A stretch of DNA of 64,000 nt, taken from NCBI RefSeq assembly GCF_010183535.1, contig NC_071330.1:5995717-6059716 (forward strand). The letters are read 5' to 3'. The DNA is from Caenorhabditis remanei. Its lineage: Eukaryota > Nematoda > Chromadorea > Rhabditida > Rhabditidae. Shown piece by piece: positions 46,385 to 59,100 of the stretch. The translations under genes were made by a program, and so were the position numbers. The notes beneath the pieces are model-generated. The model worked only from the letters and a program-made list of their open reading frames with translations, was not told the origin of the DNA and made no database searches. Numbering within the stretch: the stretch's first letter is position 1; every line of letters starts with the position of its first letter.

Positions 46385-49300
46385 CATACAATAATACATC
46401 ACAGTGTTTTTCTAAACAGAACGATAAATATTAATGAGGAATAGTGCATTCTAGTGACGTGGAAGAGGGTGGTGCAATTATTGAGATATCAGAAAAATTG
46501 TGGCCTGAAAAGTACAGTAATCGCATTACATTGGAAAAGGAGTTCACTATAATTCGAAAATTATATAATGCATTGAAAGGCAATTTTTAGTTGAAAATCT
46601 CAGAACATTTTCAGAGTCGAATGGAAGAATAACTCTATGTTTGATAGATGAAAAGATAAAAATTCAAACTTTTCTATCTAACTTAGAAAAAAAAACAAAT
46701 TTTTCTTGAATTTCATCAAGCCCAACTGGTCATTTCGCGGATAGAAACTCAACAAAAAACATTTTACATTCAGAGCGTCCACTTCAAATTAGATGCTTTT
46801 CATCATAAAAGCCAAAACTCAACGGAAAGAATATTTGATATTTGAGAGATTCCCCTGGAGAGAAGAATATCTGGAGTGCTCAAAAAGCAGAGGACCAAAT
46901 GGCTCTCGATTGCTTTCACAATTCATCAAAGGGTGTGAACACACGGAGCAAAAAAGAGGAATTTAGTCTGGAGGCATTCAAGAGAGTGAGAAGAATGGAA
47001 GCAAAAGAAGAAAAAGAGAAATGATTCTTTTTCGTACAAGTGGAAAAGAGGCGAGAAGAGGAAGAAGGAAAGAAGAGCAATGAATGTTTCAATTAACCAG
47101 TAGTGTATCCACAGAGACAGACCAAAAAGAGACACAAGAAACTAATTCTTTTGGACTATAACAAGAGAGTGAGAATTCATAGAGAAAAGAAAGAGAGAGA
47201 GAGAGATAGTTGACGAGTATGGGAATGGGTTTAAACGGGGATTGGGTGCACATATTTTGAATGACAGGCTCAATTGGAGCAAGATTTCCGATTACTTAGG
47301 ACATCAGATTTTTTATTTCTTTTTTTTTTGTTTCTCAGAAAATAAATCGTCTGTCCTATTTACTAGTCGTTTTCTGACTATTCATGTTCCAAATACTGTA
47401 TCCCTTATCCTTTTCCACCTGTCGCTTTTTTATTGCATAAGCTATTCATTATTCCTTCCGAAATACTTTTGTATCGCTTGCATAATCTCAACCATTTCAA
47501 TACAAAAGAAATAGCCGTTATGACGTGAACAAGAAAAGAAACAATGCCAGAAAACTACAAAAACATACATAAATATCCATTGAGGGAGGACGGAAAAAGT
47601 GGAAAAGAGATTGGATTGGTAGGAGAGAAGAGGAGGGAAAGCAACCTTGAAGTGTCAAAATGTATTTGAGATATATGGCGGATTTTGTGTTATTGGTATT
47701 GGTTTTTTGAATTTATGTTTCTAGAATTTCGAATTTCAGTTTTATCGAAATTGTAGGGAATAAAGTGGGAAGAAGCGACTCTGGAAATTGTTGTGGACAG
47801 TTTTTCAGGAAGAAATTGGTTGAGAAAATATATAAAAAAAATAATTTTCTAATAAATTCATATGACTGGAAAAGGGGAACTTGAAGATTTTGAAACCTTT
47901 TATATAATTTTAAGGAAGAAACAAAAAAATTTAACTACAGAAAATTACATTTATTTTCCGAATAATATATCTCGATTCTTCTCAAAATTAAGGAAACATT
48001 AGATACGATTTAGAGGTTTAACGAATTCTGATTTTCAGTCAAGTTTGTTTATTTATAAAATAAAACTCCTTCTCAAATTTCCAACATTTTCTAAAAGATA
48101 CAACTCAGAAAACGAAAAAGAACGATTCCCAAAAAGTTTGTCCCTCTCTCTCTCAAAAAAGAGTTCTCCAAAAATGTTTCGTTCGACTGGAAATGAAATT
48201 TGAAATCTGAGCCTTCTTCGGCCAAGAATTCAATTCAAAAACCCGCATCTCCACTCTTTTCTCCTTCTTTTCCTTCAAATGGAACGCAAACATTTCTCGA
48301 GTAAAAGAAGAAGAAGCGTAGCCAAAAAGAAAAAGAAATTGCAAAATCGTCGCCCCGTTTTTCGCCTTTCCCGCCAAAATCTGCATATGAAAATTGGAAT
48401 TGTGACGGAAGGGACGAAGAAGAAATTGGGAGAAAGAAGGGAACTGCCATAAATTACTCGGAAATATATTTTTGAGGTTCGAAGAAGAAGAAAAAGAAGA
48501 AGCCGAATATATAAGGAAGCAGCAGAAGTAAAGGTAAGATGACCTGACCCGTTGAGGTTTTGAGTAAACAAAAGTGGAAGCTTCGTAGAAAGAGAATAGA
48601 GATATAGTGTACTAATTGAAGAGACCCAGGTAGGCAGAGAGAAACGACAGTGTGTTTGTGCTCTCTTTTCTACATTTCTGATTAGTATAATAGTATAATT
48701 GGCGGGAGGTAGAGAGATAGGTTCAAAAGGAATGAGTAATAATGTTGTCATTAAGAAGTAGGTTAGATGAGAGAGCGAAGAAAAAGAGAGAAATTAATGA
48801 TGAACGGAGATCTTATCATTTTAAAAGTAGTTAACCTATTATCCAAGATTTGTGGGAAACTTTGAATTGAGAAATTTGAAAGTCACACTCTAAATTCCTA
48901 GTTTTGTTCCTGATAAGAAGAACCCTAAATTGTAGTTTGTCGAGTTCTGAAATGAGCATCTGGCAGTAGAACAAAAATAAAATAAGGAGCATGTAACATT
49001 TGTCTGTGTGTCTGTGAGTCCTGCGGTTTCAGAAGTAAAGGTGTTACGGAAATCTTGGTTTTCCAGTCTTGTAAAGATAGACCTGGCGGGAATTCGAAAA
49101 ACTGCTGACCTGGGAAGTTACAGTTGTTGTCTTTGTGATAATCTATGATAAACAGAAGCAAGATTTAAAAATATTCACTTGGTAAACTAGGTCACTATTC
49201 AAACTTATCATAAATTCAGGTCCTAGTTTAAAAAATTGAAAATCTAGGACTGTTTCATATAAAATATTACAAAACGGTTTCACAACACTAGCGGAAACAA

Positions 49301-51385
49301 CACAGAACTGCATAGAAAAAGAAAAAGCGGGGTTGGGTTGTGAACAGATGATGATACGGAGAAAGAGAGAAAGAAGAAGAGCCATCTCTTTTGTGACCAA
49401 ACAGATAGTACCGAGGTGGGCAGACGAAATAGTGTGTGGAGGTGAAGAGGATCAGACATATCAACAGAACACAACGGGGCGACGGAGACAGTAATGGTGT
49501 GCGATGGCTTGTAGTCATAGAGGGTGAATTGGAAGGAAGGGCGGACACCATCTATGCGGGAGAGAAGGGTGTCTTATGTCAGTGGACGTATGGTATATAC
49601 GGACTGAAGAGGATACGAAGCAGCAGCAGAAGCAGATGACAAGATGAAGAAGGCTCCTGTTGATTTATAGACGGCTATCTCTTTTTTCTCCGAAAATCGG
49701 AAGAAGGTGTCTGCGTGTGTATCTGATTTCCGAATATCTAGCTGGGTGTCCGGATGTCTAAAGCTGGGTGGAGTCTTCCTTTCATCTTTTCAACAAAAAC
49801 ATATATTTTCCATCTTTCGATATGTTTACAAACGACACCATCCCCCTTTAGAAAGTTGAAAGAGACCGACACACCGTACCTTGTTGACTCACTCAGAAGA
49901 CATCTTCTTCTTCTTCTCCAGCTGCCACGTCATCTTGTAAAGAGAACGAAGAAGAAGAAGAAAATGAATAGGCGGGAAATGAAGAATTTCAAGGTTCCGT
50001 GTGTGACTGACCACTGGTAATTAGAGAGTTTTGAAAGGTGAGATTTCGGAAAACGAGGTAACAGAGGAGAATAGAATAGAGGAGGAAGACAAAGAAGGGG
50101 ATGAATGTATTAGTTGCACAGATGTTAACATAATTAGGATGGGTGGCAAGAACCTAGGTCAAGACGGAATGTTACCAAGGTGTGAGGATTGGAAAATGTC
50201 TTACTGTTAAAAATTTTCTGGACTACCGATATGGTCATGTTTTCTGAATCTTTTGCTTTTTTCTTGGATAAAATGATACATTTCTGATAAAACGGATTCC
50301 TGGCAGATCGCAATTAAGAATCGAAAACGTCCAATTTTTATAAAGATTTCGGTTGAGTGAAATAAGGAAAACCTTGATGGAAAACCCAGAACTACTGAAA
50401 TTTTTAGATTAGCTGGGTCTAGTCTCTGATAAATATGTATATAAATCTGGACTTTCTGACAACTGAACTGGAGAAAAAATTGACACAAGAAGAATAAAAA
50501 ACAAAACGGATTTCCAATCCATCCAGTTTTTTCTCCTCCTTCTTTAATAGCTGTTACGCCACATTTATTGCGAGATTAGAACTATAAAAAGATGCATTTT
50601 CCGCTGGCTAAAATCAGAAATGGGTCATCTGGGAGCATCATCTACGCAACAATAATAATAACTTTTGAGCATGTTGGGCTCTCTTTTGAAGTTTTGGACG
50701 AAGAAGAAGAATTCTGGAGACGCAGAGATCAAAGTGCCATTCATTGGGTGATAAATTATGAGTTGTAGAAGAGGTCCAAGAAGGGACAAGAGGGGGGACA
50801 CCGATACATCATCATGTGCAAGAATTTAGAAGAAGAAGACGTTGTTCTTCTTTCTGATTCTACAAATGTTTGAGAAGAAGAAGAAAAAACAAAGAAGAGA
50901 TCTCGTTCTGTTTGGTTGTGCTCCCACTCGACCGCCCTTCTGTGAGCCCCCTTCAATCCATCTGTCAACGTGTTTATGAGGATAAGTATATACTTCACCA
51001 AAACCAAGAGAAGAGCATCTTTTGCTCTCACAAGTATGTAAATGTCATGTCTCTTCTCCTTCCTACGACCTCCTCCCGTTCTCCCTTCGTTCTCCTTTTC
51101 TTTGCCCTTCTGATTGATGATTAATGGCACGGAAAAATTCGATGAGGCAACGAGATTGCGGAGGAGAATCAATACCGCCATGAAGAAGATTGGGAAAGAA
51201 GTAGTACAAATGGGTGGTCAGGCGGAAATGATACGGTTTACAGAAGGGAAAATGTTGAATGTTGGGGGGAGATCATGCTTGGGAATGGATCTGGGGGTCT
51301 GCATAAAACTTGAAAAGACTGGGCAGATTCAGTGAACTCATTCGTCAATTGATTGAAAATTAGGGTACAAACGTTGTTTCTTAAA

Positions 51386-51580
51386 GGAGGTGTGACACCA
51401 AAAATTGTGATGGAGGGGTACCCCACATTTATCAGAACCATGAGTGGATGGCCGCGTTTTCGACCGTTTAGCTCAGTCGGTTGCCGTTTTATACTCATGC
51501 GCGTTCGGTCATGAGTTCGGGACCCACAGAACAATCACTTACTGAACTTTGAGTCAAATTTTTTTTGAGTTCTCACCTCC
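51386..51580. mobile_element. tRNA-like MITE, copy 3, upstream of the BAR-domain gene
   Basis: About 195 bp with GGAGGTGTGAC at the left and GTTCTCACCTCC at the right. The flanks read TTAAA and TTTAA, so the inverted repeat may extend to TTAAAGGAGGTG. The interior has TTTAGCTCAGTCGG and GAGTTCGGGACC, slightly more changed than copies 1 and 2. Confidence 0.75.
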
Positions 51581-51782
51581 TTTAACACTTCTTTTTCGCA
51601 AAAATGAATCGAAACGGGAATTAAGCACAATTTATATTCCCGTCCAACTTTGAATTTCTTGATTTTTCACGAGACCTTATCCTCATTTCCTCAATAGACT
51701 TTTTTCCAATCTTGTCACTTCATATCGATCAGTCAGTTCGAATTCTACATCTTTTTACAATCGAGTTGCTTGTAATTGAGAA

Positions 51783-52884
51783 ATGGATAAAAGTGAGTTC
51801 CTATCGATCTGAAACTGCTCTTCAAACCATTTTAATTCCAGATCCTGAAGATCAAAAGATTAAACCAGGAGTCGAAGATGACGATCAATCGAAGAAAACA
51901 AAGGCAGCAATGGCGGAAGCATCGACAATCGGATGGGGAAGACGATGGAAGACTCATATTGGACAAAAGACTGGATTCGTGGAGCAGACAAAATTGGAGC
52001 CACGTTTCGAGGTGAGGAGTGATGAACTCTATCTTTGCATCATAAAGAATTCCAGAGAAATATTGAGAAACTGATCTCCTACCACAACATAATCTACAAA
52101 ATGGTCGACGCAATCGAACTACAAGTCCAAATCGATCCGAAAATTTTGGCTCAAAGACGTGTCAGTGCTCCAAATGGTGAAAACGAATGGGGTAAACTTG
52201 GTGGATGGTTGCATTACTTGGCCATGTCACAGTTTACTGAACAGCCGGCGGTTTGGTTCTTAAAATCTTTTGAGACAATATATCAACATATTTCAGAAAA
52301 TTCTCGATTCGTACAGTAGAATGTGTGGGAAAATAGGTCAAAAAGAGAACCAAGTTCAGAGAAGAAGTGAGTCATTCGATTGTGTTAAACACTGAAACAT
52401 TAATTATTTCAGCTCGCAGTCATTTGATCAAAAGAATGCGTTTGTACACTGGAGATGATACGGAAGAGTTGAATAAATGTGTGGATGCCTTGCAGCCATT
52501 GCTCACCGCACTTGATGATACTCGTCGCATTGTAAGTTGCTTCTTTTCATAGGCTTTTTCATATTTTCCAACTAACGAAATCTAGATGAAATCAGCGAAA
52601 GTGTCGAAAGATTTGGTCGCAAGAGGCCAAGCTTATCAGTCAATGATTCTCGCATTCAATCACAAAGCGGGTGAGATTCAAGGATGGATTGATGAAGTGA
52701 CAACAGTGGTCACACTTCATCAGAATGAGCTTATTAGAGTAGGAAAGTTAGGAATCACTCATTTCTGAATCAATATTTTCAGTTCTGTCGTGAAGTTGCA
52801 GTTTATAATGATGCAGTGTACAACAATTTGAATGAGACAATGCTTCGTCTGGGTTACCTTCCACACAAGAAAGATCAAAAGTAG
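51783..52884 (+). CDS. BAR-domain-like membrane-curvature protein, 272 aa
   Basis: Seven exons (51783-51792, 51842-52011, 52056-52250, 52297-52366, 52413-52531, 52586-52738, 52783-52884) total 819 nt and keep frame to TAG at 52882. The protein has a short polar N-terminus (MDKNPEDQKIKPG), then WGRRWKTHIGQKTG, then a long all-helical region (RNIEKLISYHNIIYKMVDAI; DALQPLLTALDDTRRIMKSA; QAYQSMILAFNHKAGEIQGW; HQNELIRFCREVAVYNDAVY) ending MLRLGYLPHKKDQK. The lay-out of three long amphipathic helices with RNIEKL and VYNDAVY-like spacing is that of a BAR domain, which bends membranes in trafficking. No SH3 or PX domain is seen. I cannot name the orthologue, and the BAR call rests on pattern only. 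Confidence 0.7.
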
Positions 52885-55800
52885 ATTAAAACAGTAGATC
52901 TGAAGATTATCAAAGCTGAATTCTGGTTTTAATATGATCTTTTATAGTAGCTGAATAAATTATTTCTTTACTGTCATTCAAATTTCAGGTGTTATTCATA
53001 TATAAATATGTTGTGTAGGAGTGCACAATACGATGAGCGTTCGGTTATAGCATGTTCTGTACTGAGCATCCGGTCACAGTATGATCCACGAGGAACCTAG
53101 AATTTGAGGAGGGATCTACAGGGAGCCCAGAATCGGAGGGACAAAACGAGACAGAACGAAACAAGAATATGCTGGATTGAACTGGAATTCTCGCAAAATT
53201 CTGAAGCTGATTCTCGCGAGACGACACTAGAGACGACACTGATTCGATTCTATACACAGTGTACACTCATTCTAACCTTTCATAGGTGCGAGTCTACTGT
53301 TCAATCCTCATTGATACTTTCTGAGTGATTACAAAGCCCGAGTATGTTTTCCTGAAACATACGTCAATAACTCTCCGTGATCCTTCTTGAAAATGCTATA
53401 AAATATCACGAAATGTATGAATCAGAGCTGTAATTAAACTTAATCCCTTTCAAAAATGCCAAAATACTCCTACTTATAAGTGCTAGTTATGCTGCTCTCA
53501 CAATCATCTTTTTATTTTGTTTTTAACTTTCATCTGAACTTTTCAATTCTCGAATCCAATCAACTCTTCTCAAGGGGAAAGGCTCGGCTACTTCCCGCAA
53601 CAGTTACGCAGCATTCACAGCTTTTGCAACAGTTACGCGACACAATCGCTACAGTTCCACCGCAATAACGACAAATCAGAGCATATGCAACAGTTATGCA
53701 GCATTCACGGTATTGCGACTGATGGTTCCCTTGTTTTCGGGGTGCGCACCAGTTGTGCAACAATCTCACAACAGTCGCGCAGCAACTGTATATTCGCTCC
53801 AATGCAAATTGAACTGTGGCTGCATTTTTCATTTTTTCCAACGTATATTTCTTGTCTATTTGACAAATTTTATCATTTTTTAAATACTTTTTAACTCTAT
53901 TTTTCAAAATATTATTTTTCAGAAGAAGGATATGTGTCAGGATGGCAAAAATGAGTTACATGAATGCAAATTGGAAGTAAAACGAAAGGTTGGCAGTTTT
54001 GAAGGAAGCCTTTTATCTTTACTTTTGTTCTTAATTTTCAGACTACCGGAATTGGTGCAACAATGTAGCTGATCAACAAAAATTAACATATTCGATAAAA
54101 AATTTGGACTTTTCGAAGCTACAGACCATAGGAACTTGGAGACTTTCACCGATGGCTGGCCACCATGAATTTTAAATGTCGTTTCTAACTATAAGTTGTT
54201 TTGTTTTGCTTTTAATTTTTTTTTAAAGTTTTACTTTCAAAATAAACATTATTTGTTATTTTTGTTATTCTGTTTACAAATTAATTATACTGATGAGAAA
54301 CGAGAAGCAATGAGCGCATGCAGCACGCCGGCAGCACTGATGCATCAACTGTGCAGCATTCATGCAACACTTGTGCGCCTCTGACGCAGCAGGCGAGCGG
54401 TCCACGAATGACTGCTGCGTTAGTGCTGCGCAACTGTAGCGAAAAGTAGCCGAGGGGATATACTATTGAACTAACCAGTACTTTTCAAACTCTTTCTCCA
54501 CTTTCCTCCTCTAATCAATTTCTATTCAAACATAGTTTCTGAGTTCATAATAGTCTGATAGCTATATTTCTTCTTCTCTGATGATGATATCCATTCGAAT
54601 AACATGACGATAAAGAGAAGATGAAAAGCTCTCGAATATTTGACTAAAACGAACTGATAATACCTGCTGAGTCTGGTGAATCCGAGATAATCCACAGGTG
54701 TCCCGCCCGTCTTTTCTTCTCTATTTCCATTGATACTTTTCCATTTTGCAAGTGTTCCCTTCGAACGCAAAGTTCTAATTGTACCAGATCACTGACCCAT
54801 TTTTTCTGTTTCCCGTTCATTTTTGTGAAGAGTTTTCCTATCTCTGACTTTTTGATTATGATATATTGTAGAACAATTCCAAATTTTGAAAACATTAAAA
54901 GTTTCGAAAAAGCAGAATAATTATAAATGTGGGATATACATTTGTGAGCATAGTTTGTATGTGTTTTGTGATGATTTTTTGATTCTATGAGAGTTGAAAT
55001 GTTATCCGAATCTGATTCATGAGACCACCCTTTGTCACTGAAAAATATGAATAGTTGCAAAACGTCATAGTTGCGAAATAAGCCAGTACTTCATGAATTT
55101 CTTATCAAAACTTTGAACTTTTGAAACATTTGGGTACCAAACTGAAGACAAACTTCACACGTGATAAACGATTCAACAGAATCAAAAAATCAAATCTATT
55201 AGTTTCAGGAAGACTCAGATTTTCATGATTTTTCATAATTCTTCTTGATTTCTTTCCCTTTTGAGAGTCTCCGCACACTAATCAGTTAGTTCAGTCAGCA
55301 AGAGTAATCCCTTCAAGAAAGAAAATCTTCGGAATGGACTCTCTAGTTTTCTTTGCTTCATAAAGTCTGTTTCAGATTGAAAAAACGCGTCAAAGACACC
55401 CTCACTTTTAGACCACACATTCAGTTTTCTTCATTTCCTGACCCGATTTCCGGTCCGTTTCCTGCCTGTTTCCCCTTTCATAAACATATTTTTACCTCTC
55501 TACCTTCCCCCTCTTAATACGGATTAAAAGAGATATTGGGCTCACCTGCTCTCCCCTCTTCCGTATTCAAATTTCAAAAGTCGTTCCCATTTCTGTCCTC
55601 ATCGTCCACCCTCACCAACTCCGCCCCTTTTCCTCCTTTTCCTCAATTCATCTTTTCCTTTTTCTCATTCATCAAGTCATCATCTCCCCTGGCAACCAGC
55701 AGATAACGTATACACATAAGAAGACGAACAAGATAAATACTCTCTAAGGGAAAAGAGAGAAATAGAGAGAGCTGCGATCTGTCTACGCATCCGTTTCTCT

Positions 55801-56163
55801 CATCTCTCCATATCTTTTGCGTGACACTTCTTCGTTTTCCCGTTTCCTTCCCGACTACATGGAAATCATCATCCGGGAGAAATTTTCAGTCTAGGTTCAT
55901 CCTTTCCAAACGTCATCTGAATGCATGACACCTAGACATTTTTCCTTTTGACTTTTATAATACGCTTCTCGTCTATGCAAATGTAAATTATTTCATTAAA
56001 ACATAAAACACATTTCACTCCAAAAAATTGATCTCTAAAAAAGTTTTTTCTCTGACAAAATCCAATCTTAATCCCCTCCACCCTCAAGTCTCCACTTCAA
56101 TTTCCTGTCCTCTGATCAATGCACTTTATCTTATTTCAACCTTCCTAATAAATCTTTTTCAGA
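52885..56163. other. Intergenic region between the BAR-like gene and tax-4
   Basis: About 3.3 kb. It contains the 872-bp TIR element (53583-54454). The last 700 bp (55430-56160) before tax-4 are C/T-rich on the + strand and hold a TTTTTCAG acceptor two bases before the tax-4 ATG. I see no gene elsewhere in it. Confidence 0.55.
53583..54454. mobile_element. Non-autonomous DNA transposon of 872 bp with long terminal inverted repeats
   Basis: The left end, CTCGGCTACTTCCCGCAACA, and the reverse complement of the right end, CTCGGCTACTTTTCGCTACA, match over about 35-40 bp. Inside the ends, words such as GCAACAGTTACGCAGCATTC recur several times in both orientations, as in subterminal repeats that bind transposases. 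No open frame in the AT-rich middle looks like a transposase. The family is not one I can name. Confidence 0.75.
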
Positions 56164-59100
56164 ATGGATGATGCTCCAGCCGCTGCCGCAGTTCCAGATC
56201 CTCAGAATCCATCAACGTCAAATGGAGTCGGGCCGACGGCTCAACCATCAGCGGCAACGAAGTTCAGCCTCCTGACAAAGGTATTAATTATCTTTTTCTC
56301 GTTCAACCACCCCTCTCTTATTTCTAAATTATATTTTTCAGTTTTTACGAAAGAAGAATCAAGTACACTCTTCGACAGCTCAAAACGCACAAAACGAGTT
56401 TATGCAGGTTTGTTTTCATTTTTTTTGTTTAAATTTTCATCGAGAAAAAGTTTTCCGAAGCTTGTTGAAATTGAAACTGGCTCAAACTAACTTTATTTCA
56501 TTCAGAAGTACATGCCGAATGGCAATTCGAATGCAGCTCAACCAGATGCTCCACCACCTGCTGGGGGTACTGTATCTGCCGATGGAACGTCTTCTATAGC
56601 AGCTTTACCTCTTCTACCGAAAGAAAATATTTTTCGTCGAGCGAAGAAATTTGTGACAGAATATACACAAGATCCATCGACTGATAACTTTTATTATTGG
56701 ACGTGTATCGTGAGTTTTTTGAATTTTTGAAAAATAGTCACTTGAAGGTTGTTCCGAAGATCAGTTACCGGTATTCTTCAAAAAATTTAAAATTTGAAAT
56801 TTGAAAGAAATATAGTAGACACTTTGGTTACAAAACTCTCTGATTCATTTTGTTGACTTAATGTGTAGGCCCCGCCCCCAAAAATAACGGAGATATTTTG
56901 AACGAAGGCACGGAGTTCGACTTTAATTTGGATTGAAGTCCTGCAAATTCATGAAAAGTTAAAAAAAGAAATTTCAGTAATCGAACAGAAAGGTTTTTTG
57001 CAGGTAACATTTGCCTACATTTACAATCTTCTCTTCGTAATAGCCCGACAAGTATTCAATGATTTATTAGGACCCTCTTCGCAATCTTTATGTCGATTCT
57101 ATAATGGAAGCCTGAATAGTACAACTCAAATAGAATGTACATATGAAATGTTGAAGAATATGAAAGAAATGCCAACGTATTCACAGTACCCAGACCTCGG
57201 ATGGTCGAAATATTGGCACTATCGACTGATTTGGTTGTTTTTTGATATGTTGATGGACGGAGTATACCTAATTGACACATTTCTGAATTGGAGAATGGGT
57301 TATATGGATCAAGGACTCGTAGTGAGAGAAGCTGAAAAAGTGAAGAAAGTTTATTGGCAAAGTAAGCAGTGGAGAACCGATGGAGTCAGTTTGCTGCCAC
57401 TTGACTATATATTCGGATGGCCATTTCCCTATACAAGTTGGAAAGGATTTCCAGTTGTTCGATTGAATCGACTTGTCAGATATAAAAGAGTGAGAGACTG
57501 TTTGGAAAGAACTGAAACAAGAAGTTCAATGCCAAATGCATTCCGAGTTTTTATCGTCGTTTGGTACATTGTCATCATCATTCACTGGAACGCTTGTCTC
57601 TATTTTTGGATTTCTGAATTCATTGGATTGGGGACCGATGCATGGGTTTATGGTCATTTGAATAAGCAGAGTTTGCCAGAGTAAGTCGATCGTTTCTCAG
57701 ATTTTTGAATTTACATAGGTCTGAAAACTTGGAATTTCGAGAAAAAAAATTATCTTCTATTCTAATCGTTTTTTTTAATTTCCAGCGACATCTACGACAC
57801 TCTTCTCCGCCGATACGTCTACAGTTTCTACTGGTCTACTCTCATTCTGACAACTATTGGAGAGGTTCCCAGTCCCGTTAGAAATATTGAATACGTTTTT
57901 GTCACTTTGGATTTGATGTGCGGTGTCTTGATTTTCGCTACAATTGTCGGTAATGTCGGAAGGTTTGTCTTTATTGTTTCTAGAGAATAAAATAAAACTT
58001 CCCAAGTTTTCAGTATGATTTCGAATATGAGTGCAGCAAGAACGGAATTTCAAAACAAAATGGATGGAATCAAGCAGTATATGGAATTGAGAAAAGTCAG
58101 CAAGCAGGTGAGACTTTGTAAAACAAGTAGTGATATCTATTAAGTAAAACGTTTGCAGCTAGAAATCCGTGTCATCAAATGGTTTGATTATCTCTGGACA
58201 AACAAACAATCTCTGAGTGATCAACAAGTTCTGAAAGTGCTTCCAGACAAGTTACAAGCTGAAATTGCGATGCAAGTTCATTTTGAGACTTTGAGAAAAG
58301 TCAGAATTTTCCAGGTAACATCGATTTAATCTTTGTCTATCTATATTTTAGTAAATTTCTTATAGGATTGCGAGGCTGGACTCTTGGCAGAATTAGTGTT
58401 AAAACTACAACTTCAAGTGTTCTCTCCGGGAGATTTTATTTGTAAAAAAGGAGATATCGGTCGAGAAATGTACATTGTGAAACGTGGAAGACTTCAAGTT
58501 GTTGACGACGACGGAAAGAAAGTGTTCGTAACTCTACAAGAGGGATCCGTATTCGGAGAGCTTAGTATTCTCAACATTGCTGGCAGTAAAAACGGAAATC
58601 GTCGAACTGCAAACGTGCGTTCCGTCGGATACACGGATTTATTCGTGTTAAGCAAAACAGATTTATGGAATGCATTGAGAGAATATCCTGATGCTCGAAA
58701 ACTTCTTTTAGCAAAAGGAAGAGAAATACTGAAGAAAGATAATCTGTTGGATGAGAACGCACCGGAAGAACAAAAGACTGTCGAAGAGATTGCTGATCAT
58801 TTGAATAATGCTGTTCGGGTATTACAGACAAGGTAAGACACAAATGGATTAGCTTGAAAAAAGAACAAGAGAATGGGTTGTTTAGGATGGCAAGGCTGAT
58901 TGTGGAGCATGCGAGTACAGAGGGAAAACTTATGAAGAGAATTGAGCAACTCGAGAAGAATCTTAGCAAGTGAGTGAAAACATTCTTGATTTTCTTGCTT
59001 GTAAGATCTCTATTAAAATGGGAACCAGTCAGGAGCATAAGGTCTGGATAATAGGCGACAAAGTTCAGAATTCAAGTTTTTCGAATTTTTCGAATTGTTT

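Larger units (their letters stand above)
45336..51782. other. Large gene-poor region upstream of ina-1, GA-rich on the + strand
   Basis: About 6.4 kb with no well-supported gene. Most of it from 45400 to 51000 is purine-rich on the + strand (GAGAGAGAGAGA at 45436 and 47190; GAAGAAGAA runs at 48300-48500 and 49900-49960). It is therefore pyrimidine-rich in the sense direction of ina-1. One exon-like open frame at 46092-46384 and one tRNA-like MITE (51386-51580) are listed separately. It probably carries the ina-1 regulatory region. Confidence 0.55.

Noticed and set aside
46842..47024. Short GA-rich open frame in the ina-1 upstream region
   Set aside because: The frame is open mainly because the DNA is purine-rich. 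It has no start or splice support.
48275..48751. 158-codon minus frame opposite the GA-rich tract
   Set aside because: The product is mostly Phe/Leu/Ser from TTC/CTT/TCT repeats, so it mirrors base composition.
53000..53340. Another tRNA-like element near GCGTTCGGTTATAG
   Set aside because: Only about 14 bases resemble the family and the inverted ends are missing.
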